From positions 748,501 to 812,500 of the forward strand of contig NZ_VHJK01000001.1 of NCBI RefSeq assembly GCF_007004095.1: a stretch of 64,000 nucleotides of DNA. The letters run 5' to 3'. Positions 53,391-62,981 of this stretch are shown one piece after another (positions within the stretch are counted from its first letter, which is position 1; every line of letters starts with the position of its first letter). The DNA comes from Erythrobacter insulae. Its GTDB lineage: Bacteria; Pseudomonadota; Alphaproteobacteria; Sphingomonadales; Sphingomonadaceae. A program made the position numbers and the translations under genes. The notes beneath the pieces are model-generated. The model saw only the letters and a list, made by a program, of their open reading frames with translations. It was not told the DNA's origin and did not search any database.

Positions 53391-54212
53391 TTAAGCGGCA
53401 TCAGCGGTGCGGTCTTGCCAGTCAATCACCTCAAGATAATTGCGCAGGCGGTTTTCCTCTAACCGCGCGATCAGTGGGTTGTGATGATAAGGCAGCAAAA
53501 ATTGCGCAAAGGCCTCTGACCAGTGTGCATTAGCATCAAAGACAATACCAAGCCCGAATACCGCCGGAACATGGACATAATAGAGCGGGCGCTCTTCGCT
53601 GTCGGCATCAGCCAGAAAATCTTCAACCGCAGTCAAGACACCGTTGCCAGGCCCCCCAGATTCAAGCGCGACAGCAAAACTTCCACCGCCGCGAAAGCCG
53701 CGATTTTCAAGCACAGCGCCCTCATCCAAGCGGACACCATGGTCATAGCTGAAGGGATGGCGCCAATCGGCCGGAATGCGGTTTGGGGCGTAATAGAAAT
53801 CACGCCGCGCACATGGCCACGAAACATCGTGCAAGAACGCCAGTAACGGCGTGCCAGCTGCGCGCGAGATCCGGTCAATTTCGGTCAGCTCGTGGAACAC
53901 GGTGTAATAATTGTGATCGCCATCAACAAACCACGCATCGGCGGCCTGCGCGTTTGGCAATGCCTCAAGACTTGGCAGCAAGACGTGGTTCACCGCTTCG
54001 TCATCCTCTGCCCATTTCGAAAAGCTGGGGTCCGGTTCGGGGTCGAAGCAGGTCAGCTTCCCGCCTTGACCGGCGCAGTGTTCTGCAAGGACTTTCGACA
54101 TACCGCCAAATTCGCTGCCAATTTCCGTGATCGAGGCGACCTGTGCCTCCGCGAGGCAGGGCATGATGATGTTTGAAAATTCGGACATTGAGTGGATCAA
54201 CAGGTTGCTCAT
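53391..54212 (-). CDS. Class I SAM-dependent methyltransferase beside flagellin
   Basis: The 273-residue protein has a Rossmann-type methyltransferase fold: the SAM motif ITEIGSEFGGMSKVLAEHC, the acidic loop LTCFDPEP and AWFVDGDHNYYTVFHELTEI as in the Methyltransf_24 group. The C-terminal half is unusual (RRDFYYAPNRIPADWRHPFS). It overlaps the HAD-protein gene upstream by four bases and converges on flagellin, so a role in modifying flagellin or its glycan is a fair guess, not shown by the sequence. Confidence 0.75.
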   Translation of the reverse strand: MSNLLIHSMSEFSNIIMPCLAEAQVASITEIGSEFGGMSKVLAEHCAGQGGKLTCFDPEPDPSFSKWAEDDEAVNHVLLPSLEALPNAQAADAWFVDGDHNYYTVFHELTEIDRISRAAGTPLLAFLHDVSWPCARRDFYYAPNRIPADWRHPFSYDHGVRLDEGAVLENRGFRGGGSFAVALESGGPGNGVLTAVEDFLADADSEERPLYYVHVPAVFGLGIVFDANAHWSEAFAQFLLPYHHNPLIARLEENRLRNYLEVIDWQDRTADAA

Positions 54213-56656
54213 GCGGCTTTCTCCGATGCTGTGATGGCAGCGCGCGCAGTGGCTGCACGTGCGGCGAAAGGGGTGGCGCTATCGCCGCGCTTTCTGAGCG
54301 GACGAAACACAAATTCGAGCATTTGCGGCTCATCGCAGGCGGGAACCGCGTCCGGCGGGACGAGCACCAAAGATGTCTCGGACAGGCATTCAAACAGGCC
54401 CGGTGCACGCTCCTCAACCCCGTCAAATTGCGCCGTTACGGGCACTGGCGGCGCATCATTGGCAAAGCCTCCCTTCAGCCCGCTCACAGGCGAGCACGTA
54501 ATCGAGACAAGCTCGATCCATTCCAGCACGCCGCCGAATTGCAGAGCCGCTCCAAAACCTTTGCTACCGAGCGGAATCCGCGCGGCGAAATATCCATCGT
54601 GCGTGGCGCGCGCCTCTACGGTGGTTTGCGCAGTGTCATTGGAACTGACGTAAAATACCGGCAATTCGAACGCGCTTCGCGTATGGTCAGTGTAGCTGAG
54701 GCCAAGCCCGAAGCGTTTCTGCGCAATCAGGGAAAGCCGCGTGCTCATGTCCTCCTGCGCCAGTTCGGCAGGCAGGAACATGCGGGACGATCCTTTCATA
54801 TAGAACAGTCCGCGCCGCCGCATTCCTTCGCGGGCATGATCCGGGTCGAACAGCGAAACCATGCGCTCACTGCCCAGATTTATATCGTGTTCAAACCGGG
54901 CAAGCACGTCCAGTTCTTCGGCCGCAGGCAGGTACATGAACCGGCCCAGCGCGGCCGCCACGCCATCCCGCCACGCGCGGGCTTCATGGGCAAAATTATC
55001 ACGGATGATCGGAGGCACCGCTGCGGCCTTGGTAAAGCTCACCACCCCGCGTTGTACCGCTTCGCGAATGTCGCTTTGTTTGCCTTTAACGGCACTGTCT
55101 TTGCGGATTGGCGCCCCTTGATCGGTGTAATCGACCACAGAACCCAGATCGCAGGTCGCGAGCTGTTCGATCACGGCGACATTACCGCATAAGGCTTCGA
55201 GACATTCGGGATCGAAATGCCGCGCATCAATAAGCCCTCTTTTATCAAGGCCAGTCGCCTGCATCTCGCGCAGCAACAGATATCGGCCCGCCACCTGCAC
55301 ACCGAATGTCTCTTGCAAAAGCGCATCGATCCGGTTCTGGGCCGATCCGTTATAGCCAAGATCGACCAGCATCAGCGTGTCACCCGGTTGCGGATCGACA
55401 GCCTGGCGCACATGCTCTGTCAAGCGGTCGGCAAATCCACGCGCGCGTCGCAGAGTGATCTTTTGACGTTGGCCTTTGCGCAGTTCGGTTATCAGTTTGG
55501 CGCTGGCGGCGGATTTGTCAGCCGCACTGTGCGGCGTACCAACGATACGTTCAATCTCGGCATCATCCATCAACATTTGCCGTGCAAGCGTCGCCGGATT
55601 GAGGCCATGCTCCAAAGCGATGTGCCCATCATACGCCTCACGCGAGGATAACGATGCTGCTGTTGCGGTAAATCGGCTGATTTCAACGCTGGCAGTATTG
55701 GGGCACGCACCGCCAGCTTCATGCACCCGTTTTGGCAGATACCCGTCGCGCAGCATGAACAGCCAGTGGACTGTTCCGCCCTGTTTTACGCGCAGCATCT
55801 CTGCCTCTGACCTTAGCCAGCGATCAAACCCGGCGAACACCGGACCGAGCACGCTTAGGCCCAAAGCCTCTGCCGGGTCATCGCATAATGGCTCGTCACG
55901 GGACAGGATTGCGCGGTGCGGTTGCAAGCCGCGCATATCATCGCGCTGTTCGCCGATAATCTGCGCAAAAGCGCGTTCGAACCGCAAACGTCCGCGTGCA
56001 GCATCGCTGAACTGCAAGAGGTGCAATGCCGGCACACCGAGCGCGCGCGAGGCATCATAATCGGCCGCTTTGTTGTCTCCCAGATGCAGCGCCTCATGGG
56101 GGCGGCATTTCATCACCTTGAGCGCTTTCGACAGCAGGCCCTGCCCTTTCGAGATGCCTGCCTGCGAGGATGCAAAGACCCGGTCAATCAGATCGGCAAC
56201 AGCATCGCCAGCGGCGCTGCGGATAAGCTGTTCAAGTTGCACCGCATCCAGATAGGTGTCCGATACAATAATCACTGAAAGCCCCCGGGCTTTCGCGGCC
56301 CGCATCAGATCGACCGCCGGCCCAAATGCAAAACAAGCGCGCGCCTCAGCGGCCAATTCCTCGGCGATTGCATGTTTGCGGTGCGCAGCTGACGCGTTGG
56401 GCAAAACTTGCGCGTAGATCGCGTCTAGCCCGACTTCGCTGCTCCGGCGGAGGGTTTGCTGCGCCTTGCGGGCATTGGTCTCGCCAACAATCCGTTGCCC
56501 CGGCAGCGCCGCATCGAAAGCGGCAAACACATCGGTCGGCGCGTGGCAGTCACGCCATAATAGAGTGTCAAAACAATCCAGAGACAGCAGCTTGATACCC
56601 GCTGGCGCGCGATCCAGCGCTTGGGCCAGTTCATGCGGCAAAATTGTCTCTGTCAT
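54209..56656 (-). CDS. Large HAD-superfamily protein, putative flagellin/glycan modification
   Basis: The 815-residue protein starts with a HAD hydrolase domain: nucleophile motif LSLDCFDTLLWRD (D27, D30), SVIIVSDTYLDAVQLEQLI, and ALHLGDNKAADYDASRALGV with the Mg-binding aspartates. The middle (LMLVDLGYNGSAQNRIDALL) fits the COG5610-type large HAD proteins found in polysaccharide loci. The C-terminal 200 residues look beta-rich and carbohydrate-binding-like, with no named domain. It lies between motB and the methyltransferase, coupled to the latter. The activity is unknown; a sugar phosphatase or glycan transfer role is possible. Confidence 0.72.
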   Translation of the reverse strand: MTETILPHELAQALDRAPAGIKLLSLDCFDTLLWRDCHAPTDVFAAFDAALPGQRIVGETNARKAQQTLRRSSEVGLDAIYAQVLPNASAAHRKHAIAEELAAEARACFAFGPAVDLMRAAKARGLSVIIVSDTYLDAVQLEQLIRSAAGDAVADLIDRVFASSQAGISKGQGLLSKALKVMKCRPHEALHLGDNKAADYDASRALGVPALHLLQFSDAARGRLRFERAFAQIIGEQRDDMRGLQPHRAILSRDEPLCDDPAEALGLSVLGPVFAGFDRWLRSEAEMLRVKQGGTVHWLFMLRDGYLPKRVHEAGGACPNTASVEISRFTATAASLSSREAYDGHIALEHGLNPATLARQMLMDDAEIERIVGTPHSAADKSAASAKLITELRKGQRQKITLRRARGFADRLTEHVRQAVDPQPGDTLMLVDLGYNGSAQNRIDALLQETFGVQVAGRYLLLREMQATGLDKRGLIDARHFDPECLEALCGNVAVIEQLATCDLGSVVDYTDQGAPIRKDSAVKGKQSDIREAVQRGVVSFTKAAAVPPIIRDNFAHEARAWRDGVAAALGRFMYLPAAEELDVLARFEHDINLGSERMVSLFDPDHAREGMRRRGLFYMKGSSRMFLPAELAQEDMSTRLSLIAQKRFGLGLSYTDHTRSAFELPVFYVSSNDTAQTTVEARATHDGYFAARIPLGSKGFGAALQFGGVLEWIELVSITCSPVSGLKGGFANDAPPVPVTAQFDGVEERAPGLFECLSETSLVLVPPDAVPACDEPQMLEFVFRPLRKRGDSATPFAARAATARAAITASEKAA

Positions 56657-56710
56657 ATCTGCTCTCCAGTAAAAAGCGCAGCCATTGGGCCGCCTTGCTG
56701 GAGAGACGGG

Positions 56711-57649
56711 CTAGTTCGACATGGTTGATGGAGTGGTGCTGGTGCCCTGCGTGGGAGTACGTATCGCGGCGCTGGCAATGACCTGTCTGCTGCGGCCTTG
56801 CGGCTCTAACAGCAAGAGCGATATGCGCCGGTTTCGCGGGTCTGCCGGATCATCCAAAATCAACGGTTCGCGGTCGGCAACGCCTTCGATCCGGGCAAAT
56901 CGGCCTTCGTTCATTCCTTGAAGGATCAAGGCCTGACGGGTGGCTTCCGCGCGTCCGGTTGAAAGCGACCAATTGTTGACCTGCACGCCAGACCGCCACG
57001 GCAGGGAGTCGGTGTGCCCTCTCAGGATAAGCGGCGCGGTTTCATCCGCTATGCTGTCTCCGATAACCTGCAAAAGGCCGCGAGCATCGGCGGTCAGGAT
57101 CGTGGTGCCGAGCGCAAACATCGAAAAATCGGCATCATCCACCAGATCAATCCGGATGCCGTCCGGCGCGCGGATAACCCGGACCTGCTTTGCCAGATGT
57201 CGAAGCCTCTTCTGCTTTTCCAGCTGCTCGGCGATTTTCTCGCGCAGATTTTCAATCCGCTCGGCTTCGCTTTCTCCGCGCCCGCCGCCTTCGACCGGTC
57301 CACCTGTCGCACCGCGCGGAATGGTGATGGATTTCGTCCCAGTCTGCCCCATTGCATTGGGATAATTATCGACATCCGTGATCGAGCTTCCGCCCAGCAT
57401 ACCATCGGCGCCTGCGCCTTCCTGACGCGTCTTCACAAGCGTTGGTGAAAAATAATCGGCAAGCCCTTTGCGCTGGTTTTCCTCTGTCGCCCCGAGCAGC
57501 CACAGCAATAGGAAAAACGCCATCATCGCCGTGACAAAGTCGGCATAGGCGACCTTCCACGCACCGCCATGATGGCCGTCAGCCTGTTCAATCGTGATCT
57601 TTTTGACGATGATCGGTGCAGGCGGTGCTGCGGCGTTTTCCTCGGCCAT
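56711..57649 (-). CDS. motB: Flagellar stator protein MotB
   Basis: The 312-residue protein has the MotB start: a basic leader, then HHGGAWKVAYADFVTAMMAF with the proton-binding Asp and a single membrane helix (FFLLLWLLG), a linker, and a C-terminal OmpA-like peptidoglycan-binding domain (LRGHTDSLPWRSGVQVNNWS, LSTGRAEATRQALILQGM). It forms the ion channel with MotA, one base apart from it. Confidence 0.94.
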   Translation of the reverse strand: MAEENAAAPPAPIIVKKITIEQADGHHGGAWKVAYADFVTAMMAFFLLLWLLGATEENQRKGLADYFSPTLVKTRQEGAGADGMLGGSSITDVDNYPNAMGQTGTKSITIPRGATGGPVEGGGRGESEAERIENLREKIAEQLEKQKRLRHLAKQVRVIRAPDGIRIDLVDDADFSMFALGTTILTADARGLLQVIGDSIADETAPLILRGHTDSLPWRSGVQVNNWSLSTGRAEATRQALILQGMNEGRFARIEGVADREPLILDDPADPRNRRISLLLLEPQGRSRQVIASAAIRTPTQGTSTTPSTMSN

Positions 57650-57650
57650 T

Positions 57651-58514
57651 CTAGCGGCCCCGCATCAGATCGAGCAGATCGGTAAGCTTGGGCCGGTGCG
57701 CAGGCGGCAGGCCTGATCGAGCCGCCTCAAGCACAAGCGGCTGCGGATAACCATGCAGGCTGGCGATGATCACCTGCTTGATCGAATGCAATATCTGCTG
57801 ATCATGCGCGTTAACCTGTTTCAAACGGCTCGCCATCGGTCCGGCAAATCCATACGCCAGCAACACGCCCAGAAACGTGCCAACCAAGGCCCCGCCGATC
57901 ATCTTACCCAGAATTTCGGGTGGTTCGTTAATAGAACCCATAGTCTTGATCACACCCAGAACAGCCGCAACAATCCCGAGCGCGGGAAAAGCATCCGCCA
58001 TGGACTGGATCGCATGGGCGGGCTCTTCCATTTCATGCAGCTGGGTCTTGATCGCGTTGTCGATCACGTCCTCGACTGCGTGCGTATCCAACGTGCCGCT
58101 TGAAACCACCATCAGTGTGAGTGGATCGCAAATCAGATCGCGGACAACCGGATCGTTTTGCAGCTTGGGATATTCGCTGAAGATCGTCGAGTTTTCAGGA
58201 TCGGTGACATGGCTTTCCAATGCAACGGCGCCTTCTGCGCGAAGCAGTTTCATCAATTGGCTGGTAAGCGCGATGGCATCGATATGATCGGCATCGGAGT
58301 ATGTCGGACCCTTGAAGACTTTGACAATCCCGCCTCCGAGCAGTTTGATTTCGTGCATGGAGTTTCCGATCAAGACGGCGCCGAGTGCGGCTCCGCCGAT
58401 CATCATCATTTCCAATGGCAATGCCGCCAGGATCGGCCCCATAGAGCCGCCCGCCAAGGTAAAGCCGCCAAACACCATGACGATCAGAACAATGATACCA
58501 ATGATGGCGAACAT
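57651..58514 (-). CDS. motA: Flagellar stator protein MotA
   Basis: The 287-residue protein has four membrane helices (N-terminal FAIIGIIVLIVMVFGGFTLA; ALGIVAAVLGVIKTMGSINE; GGALVGTFLGVLLAYGFAGP) and a cytoplasmic loop (about 70-150) that touches FliG. It forms the stator ring with MotB, and its conserved prolines in helices 3 and 4 lie in the expected region. Confidence 0.95.
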   Translation of the reverse strand: MFAIIGIIVLIVMVFGGFTLAGGSMGPILAALPLEMMMIGGAALGAVLIGNSMHEIKLLGGGIVKVFKGPTYSDADHIDAIALTSQLMKLLRAEGAVALESHVTDPENSTIFSEYPKLQNDPVVRDLICDPLTLMVVSSGTLDTHAVEDVIDNAIKTQLHEMEEPAHAIQSMADAFPALGIVAAVLGVIKTMGSINEPPEILGKMIGGALVGTFLGVLLAYGFAGPMASRLKQVNAHDQQILHSIKQVIIASLHGYPQPLVLEAARSGLPPAHRPKLTDLLDLMRGR

Positions 58515-58556
58515 TTCGGCTGGCTCCAGTTTAGCGTTTAAAGGATTGGATGCGCG

Positions 58557-59474
58557 TTACAGCGCGTTAAAAAGCGATAGCGAGCTAACGCGGGCGAAAC
58601 TGGCCTGGCTCGCTTCGAGCGCGGTCAGGGTCTGCTGCAATTGCGCGATTGCGCTGCTTAAATCGGTATCGCCGACTTCGGACCGCTGCTCTGCGGATGC
58701 AATGTTGCGATCAGCCTGGTTCTGCTGAATGACTTCGATCCACGCGATTCGTGTGCCCAAAACGGCCTGATTGCGGGTCGCAGATTCCAGCGCCGCGTCG
58801 AACCCTTCGAGTGACGCCTGCGCCGCTGCGGTTGGATCGGCCACACCGCCGCGCAATGCCTCTGCCAGACCGGTCACAACGGCAAATACACTGGTGGGAG
58901 ATCCACCAACCAAAAATTCAAACACATCGCGGCCAGCGACACCATTTTCGATATCAGTACCGGGCGCGACAGTGACCGAGCCGATCTGGCCGTTCCCGGC
59001 ATAGGTCACATTGCCAGCGGCATCGCGGGTAAAGGCAGGCGCCGCCGCTGTCCCTGCGAACAGGGGTTCACCTGTTAAAGTGACGCCATTGGCCCGGTCG
59101 AAAAGCTCCTCGTTTAATTGCTCAAGCTCTTCTGCGATTGCAGCCCGCGCGGTTTCCGGCAGCGTATCATTTGCAGCTGCGAGTGCCAGTTCACGGGCGC
59201 GGGCAATCACATTGGCCACGCCGCCAACCTGATCCGCGGCAAAGGTCAAATCCTGACGCAGCTTGGCTGCATTATCCTGTTCAATTTCGCTCAGCCGATC
59301 CCGCCGGTCCAGAGCGCGCAGCCGTGCGGCAGCCACCGGATCATCCGATGCGCGTTCGATCCGCTGTCCTGTCGCGACCTGCGTTTGCAGTCGTTCAATC
59401 GACCCGCGCAGTTCAGCCATCTGGTTCAGCGATCGGTTAAAATACGCAGCAGTCGAATTGCCAAGAGTGGTCAT
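58557..59474 (-). CDS. flgL: Hook-filament junction protein FlgL
   Basis: The 305-residue protein resembles flagellin at both ends: SLNQMAELRGSIERLQTQVA, TGQRIERASDDPVAAARLRA, and a C-terminal ALEASQASFARVSSLSLFNA. The middle is a Gly/Ala/Val-rich domain. It lies 17 bases after flgK and joins the hook to the filament. Confidence 0.93.
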   Translation of the reverse strand: MTTLGNSTAAYFNRSLNQMAELRGSIERLQTQVATGQRIERASDDPVAAARLRALDRRDRLSEIEQDNAAKLRQDLTFAADQVGGVANVIARARELALAAANDTLPETARAAIAEELEQLNEELFDRANGVTLTGEPLFAGTAAAPAFTRDAAGNVTYAGNGQIGSVTVAPGTDIENGVAGRDVFEFLVGGSPTSVFAVVTGLAEALRGGVADPTAAAQASLEGFDAALESATRNQAVLGTRIAWIEVIQQNQADRNIASAEQRSEVGDTDLSSAIAQLQQTLTALEASQASFARVSSLSLFNAL

Positions 59475-59491
59475 GTCAAACGCCTCCCCCG

Positions 59492-60832
59492 CTATCTCAG
59501 GCCAAGGATCGTATCGAACAGATCGGCGGCAACCTGAATGATGCGGCTATTGGCTTCGAATGCCTGTTGTAAACGCACAAGCGCGGCGGCTTCTGCGTCG
59601 AGATCGACGCCGGTTTCTGTAAGCAGCGCCGTTTCCGCGCTCTGGGCAATAATCGCAAGCCCTTCGCGCCGCGTATCCAGCCCTGAAATACGGCTCGACA
59701 CGCCGAGCAGCAACGTATCTGCAGTGGCAACCGGGCCTTGATCGGAACCCACAGCCGCAATCAAACCGCGCAAGTTCGAAATATCGCGGCTTCCGGCGGG
59801 CGCGCCTGCAGGGGCCGTTGCAAACTGCGCTCCGGAGCCAAGCGCTACTTCGATATTGCCTGCAGAATTGCCAGTGAATAGCGGCGGAGCGCCAGTACCG
59901 GCAGCAGTCGATCCTGCCGCCTGCGCTGCGTTGCCTGCTGTGATGATTTGCTGCGCGATTGCGTCCAGATCGGACTGCATCGCCGCAATTTGATCCAACG
60001 CGGTCTGAGTGCCCGAAAGCCCTCCACTGGCAGGTGTGAAACCCTGTCCATCCGCCTGAAACGCGGTTTTGCCTTCGGCATCCGTCGTAAAGCCGAGCGT
60101 GGCCGCACTTGCTCCGCTCACCAGCGCAATGTCAGGTGCCGCATCCAGCCGAACCTGCGCCGCGCCGAATTCATCGAATTGCACTTTAATCCCGAATTGT
60201 TCCGACAGCTTGCGCAGCTGCGCATCACGCGCATCAAGCAAGGCTGCTTTTGAGGCTGTGCCATCGCGCGCACTCACCAGTTCGGCATTGGTCCGGGCAA
60301 GCTCATCGGCCAGGCTTTGCGCTTGTTCCATGCCTGCCGCCACTTCGGATTGCAGCAAGCTGCGGCTATCGCCAAGCGATCCGTTGGCCAATTGAAATGT
60401 ATTGGTCAGCTGGCGGGTGGTTTCCAAAGCGGAGGTCCGCAAAACCGGGTCCAGCGGATCGCTCTCCAGACGAACCAGAGCAGCTTCGAAATCAACCAGG
60501 CTTTCGAACAGGCGCGACTGTTCAAGCGCGGTTTCAGCCCCTTTTAAACCCGAAATTTCTGCTCCGGTCCGGGCGAGGTCGGCGCTTGCTCTGCGAAACT
60601 GCAATTGCACCAATTCGCTATCGGCCCGCGCCACACTGCCAATGCGGACCCCGCCATAGGCATTTGCCGAATTCAATCCGATCGTTGCGCTGCCGACCAG
60701 TTCGCTTTGCGACAGCGATCGCCGCGCATAATCGGGGTTTGAGGCATTGGCGATATTCTGCGCTGTCAGCTCAAGGCTGGCTCGCGCTGCCGCCGCGCCG
60801 CTGCGGCCGATAGAGATAAGTGCGGTTGGCAT
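59492..60832 (-). CDS. flgK: Hook-filament junction protein FlgK
   Basis: The 446-residue protein has the FlgK/rod-type start (SIGRSGAAAARASLELTAQN, then IANASNPDYARRSLSQSELV) and end (GVDLDAEAAALVRLQQAFEA, NSRIIQVAADLFDTILGLR). The start at ATG 60832 overlaps the flgJ stop (TGATG); a GTG one codon earlier is possible. It is the first hook-associated protein added after the hook is complete. Confidence 0.93.
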   Translation of the reverse strand: MPTALISIGRSGAAAARASLELTAQNIANASNPDYARRSLSQSELVGSATIGLNSANAYGGVRIGSVARADSELVQLQFRRASADLARTGAEISGLKGAETALEQSRLFESLVDFEAALVRLESDPLDPVLRTSALETTRQLTNTFQLANGSLGDSRSLLQSEVAAGMEQAQSLADELARTNAELVSARDGTASKAALLDARDAQLRKLSEQFGIKVQFDEFGAAQVRLDAAPDIALVSGASAATLGFTTDAEGKTAFQADGQGFTPASGGLSGTQTALDQIAAMQSDLDAIAQQIITAGNAAQAAGSTAAGTGAPPLFTGNSAGNIEVALGSGAQFATAPAGAPAGSRDISNLRGLIAAVGSDQGPVATADTLLLGVSSRISGLDTRREGLAIIAQSAETALLTETGVDLDAEAAALVRLQQAFEANSRIIQVAADLFDTILGLR

Positions 60833-61134
60833 CACATACCCCCTTGCCCATCAACATATTGAGCAAGCTGTTCCTCGATACTCCGTGCAAACCCGAAGGC
60901 GCCCGATCCGGCGGCGACTTCAGCAAAATGTTCATCGCGCATTTTCTCGAACTGTTTAAGCCCGCCGCCGGTGAGCGGCGCATCTTCGGCAAAACCCGAA
61001 GCGCGCGCGGATTCAAGCATCCGGCGGATCATGATCGCCTCAAACCCCTGCGCCGCCTCGCGCAATTCGCGGCGCTCCGGCGAAAGGGCTTCGGACTTGC
61101 CTGCCAGTCCTGTCGAGATAGCGGGAGTGATCAC
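60832..61134 (-). CDS. flgJ: Rod-binding protein FlgJ, short form
   Basis: The 100-residue protein consists of the rod-binding domain only (EAAQGFEAIMIRRMLESARA; GGGLKQFEKMRDEHFAEVAA). The C-terminal muramidase domain of gammaproteobacterial FlgJ is missing, as is usual in alphaproteobacteria, so wall opening must be done by a separate enzyme. It overlaps flgI (ATGA-type) and flgK. Confidence 0.9.
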   Translation of the reverse strand: MITPAISTGLAGKSEALSPERRELREAAQGFEAIMIRRMLESARASGFAEDAPLTGGGLKQFEKMRDEHFAEVAAGSGAFGFARSIEEQLAQYVDGQGGM

Positions 61135-62237
61135 AACACCACCATTTCGGCTTGCAAAGCGCCGGCCTGTTTCAGGCTTTCGAGGATGACGACCAGATCA
61201 GACGCCCCCACGCCAAGCAGATTGAGCGCATCGACAATTTCGCTAAGCGAAGCCGCGCCCGGCATCAAAGCGACGCGGTCGGATCGCTCTTCGACACTGA
61301 TCTCGCTTGCTTCCTCAACCGCGGTCTCGCCATTCGCAAATGGTTCGGGTTGAACCACACGCGGGGATTCATCGATCCTGATGACCAGCTTTCCGTGACT
61401 GATCGCGGCGGGCGAAAGGCGCACCGATTGGTTGATAACAACCGTTCCGGTGCGGCTGTTGACGATCACTTTCGCCGCGACAGGCGCAGGGGTTACGGTC
61501 AACATTTCAATTTCAGCCAGTTGGGCCGCGCGAATGTCATTCCCGAATGGCAGGGTCAGTTCAATACTGACGCCGTCGGCGATGCTGGCCATCCCCGGAT
61601 AACGCGTGTTGATCGCGTCGCGAACGCGCGATGCAGTAAGAAAATCGGCGCGGTGCAGGTTAAAATGCAACGTGCCTTGGCGATCAAATCCGGTTGCAAC
61701 CGCGCGCTCGACCGAGGCTCCATCAGCGATCCGGCCAACGGTGGTCACATTGACCGTCAATTGCGAACCGTCGCGCCCCGAAACGCCCAAACCGCCGACC
61801 GCGACATTGCCTTGAGCCATCGCGTATATCTGACCATCCGCGCCGTAGAGCGGGGCCAGCACCAGCGCGCCGCCGCGCAGGCTTTTGGCCTGACCCAGCG
61901 TTGATACCGTGATGTCGATCCGTTGTCCGGGTTTGGCAAAGGCTGGCAATTCGGCGGTGATGATCACCGCAGCCGCATTGCGCAAATTCGGGCTGACACC
62001 GGGCGGCAATTGCATGCCCAGCCGGCCCGAAACACCCTTCATGGCTTCGGTCACATATTGAAGATTGTCATCGCCAGTCCCCTGCAGGCCAACCACCACA
62101 CCATAGCCGGTGAGCTGGTTCGTCCGCAGGCCTTCGAATTCGCCCAGATCGCGGATGCGCTCTGCGGCTGCGGCGGCAGGCATGATGGCTACCAGAATGG
62201 CAATGATGACGGTGATCCATTGGGATAAAGATTTCAT
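61131..62237 (-). CDS. flgI: Flagellar P-ring protein FlgI
   Basis: From ATG 62237, behind AAGGAG, the product has 368 residues with a signal peptide (WITVIIAILVAIMPAAAAAE). Signatures are RIRDLGEFEGLRTNQLTGYG, VVVGLQGTGDD and, near the end, MPGAASLSEIVDALNLLGVG. It forms the P ring in the peptidoglycan layer around the rod. A longer frame from 62360 has an implausible N-terminus and runs into flgH. Confidence 0.95.
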   Translation of the reverse strand: MKSLSQWITVIIAILVAIMPAAAAAERIRDLGEFEGLRTNQLTGYGVVVGLQGTGDDNLQYVTEAMKGVSGRLGMQLPPGVSPNLRNAAAVIITAELPAFAKPGQRIDITVSTLGQAKSLRGGALVLAPLYGADGQIYAMAQGNVAVGGLGVSGRDGSQLTVNVTTVGRIADGASVERAVATGFDRQGTLHFNLHRADFLTASRVRDAINTRYPGMASIADGVSIELTLPFGNDIRAAQLAEIEMLTVTPAPVAAKVIVNSRTGTVVINQSVRLSPAAISHGKLVIRIDESPRVVQPEPFANGETAVEEASEISVEERSDRVALMPGAASLSEIVDALNLLGVGASDLVVILESLKQAGALQAEMVVL

Positions 62238-62265
62238 GTCGCTACTCCTTGCGTCACGGGGCCGG

Positions 62266-62973
62266 TCAAAGCGGCGAGATGAAATTGAAAAAACGCGAGA
62301 GCCATCCCGGGCGGCTGGCCTGTTGCACTGCGCCCTTACCGGAATAAATGATCCGGGCATTGGCGACCTGAGACGAGGGCAATCGGTTGTCGGCGTTGAT
62401 ATCGATCAGGCGGATCCGCCCGGCAAACTGGACCCATTCCTTCCCCTGACTAAGCGACATCTGTTTTTCTCCGACGACCTCGGCGGTACCATTGGGATAA
62501 AGTGCCGCGATTGTGACCGCGACCGTTCCGGTAAGCTGGCTTTGCTGTGCAGCGTTGCCTCCTCCCGAGAACGAACCCTGCGCCGAAGGATTAAGGGCAT
62601 TGGGGTTCAGAAAGCTTAGCGGTCCGGCCGTTGGCGGGGTTATCGAAAAGCCTCCATCCCGGTTGGTTTGGCCGGTAGTGCTTTTGGAGGTTGCCGTGTT
62701 TTCGACCAGCACAATGGTGACCATATCGCCAAGCGCGCGGGCGCGGGTTCCGACATGCAACCCGGAATAACCCTGTCCGACCTGGAAAATGGACCCGCGA
62801 TTGTCTGCCAGCGCGGCCTCGCTCGGGATATTTTGTGCGGTCACAGCCGTAAGCGGCGATAATGGCGGGGGCGGCGCGGTAAAGCCGGCTTGCGGACCGC
62901 TGCCTGCACCCATGCAAGCCGAAGCGGACACCGCGATCAGCGCGGCCGAACACGTTCGAAAATGAATTGTCAT
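62266..62973 (-). CDS. flgH: Flagellar L-ring lipoprotein FlgH
   Basis: The 235-residue protein begins with a lipoprotein signal (AALIAVSASAC, mature Cys20). FlgH blocks are RGSIFQVGQGYSGLHVGTRA, RALGDMVTIVLVENTATSKS and VIVA-like strands to the end (ADNRLPSSQVANARIIYSGK). It builds the outer-membrane L ring. A GTG at 62985, overlapping the flgG stop, is an alternative start that adds four residues. Confidence 0.93.
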   Translation of the reverse strand: MTIHFRTCSAALIAVSASACMGAGSGPQAGFTAPPPPLSPLTAVTAQNIPSEAALADNRGSIFQVGQGYSGLHVGTRARALGDMVTIVLVENTATSKSTTGQTNRDGGFSITPPTAGPLSFLNPNALNPSAQGSFSGGGNAAQQSQLTGTVAVTIAALYPNGTAEVVGEKQMSLSQGKEWVQFAGRIRLIDINADNRLPSSQVANARIIYSGKGAVQQASRPGWLSRFFNFISPL

Positions 62974-62981
62974 AAACTGTC

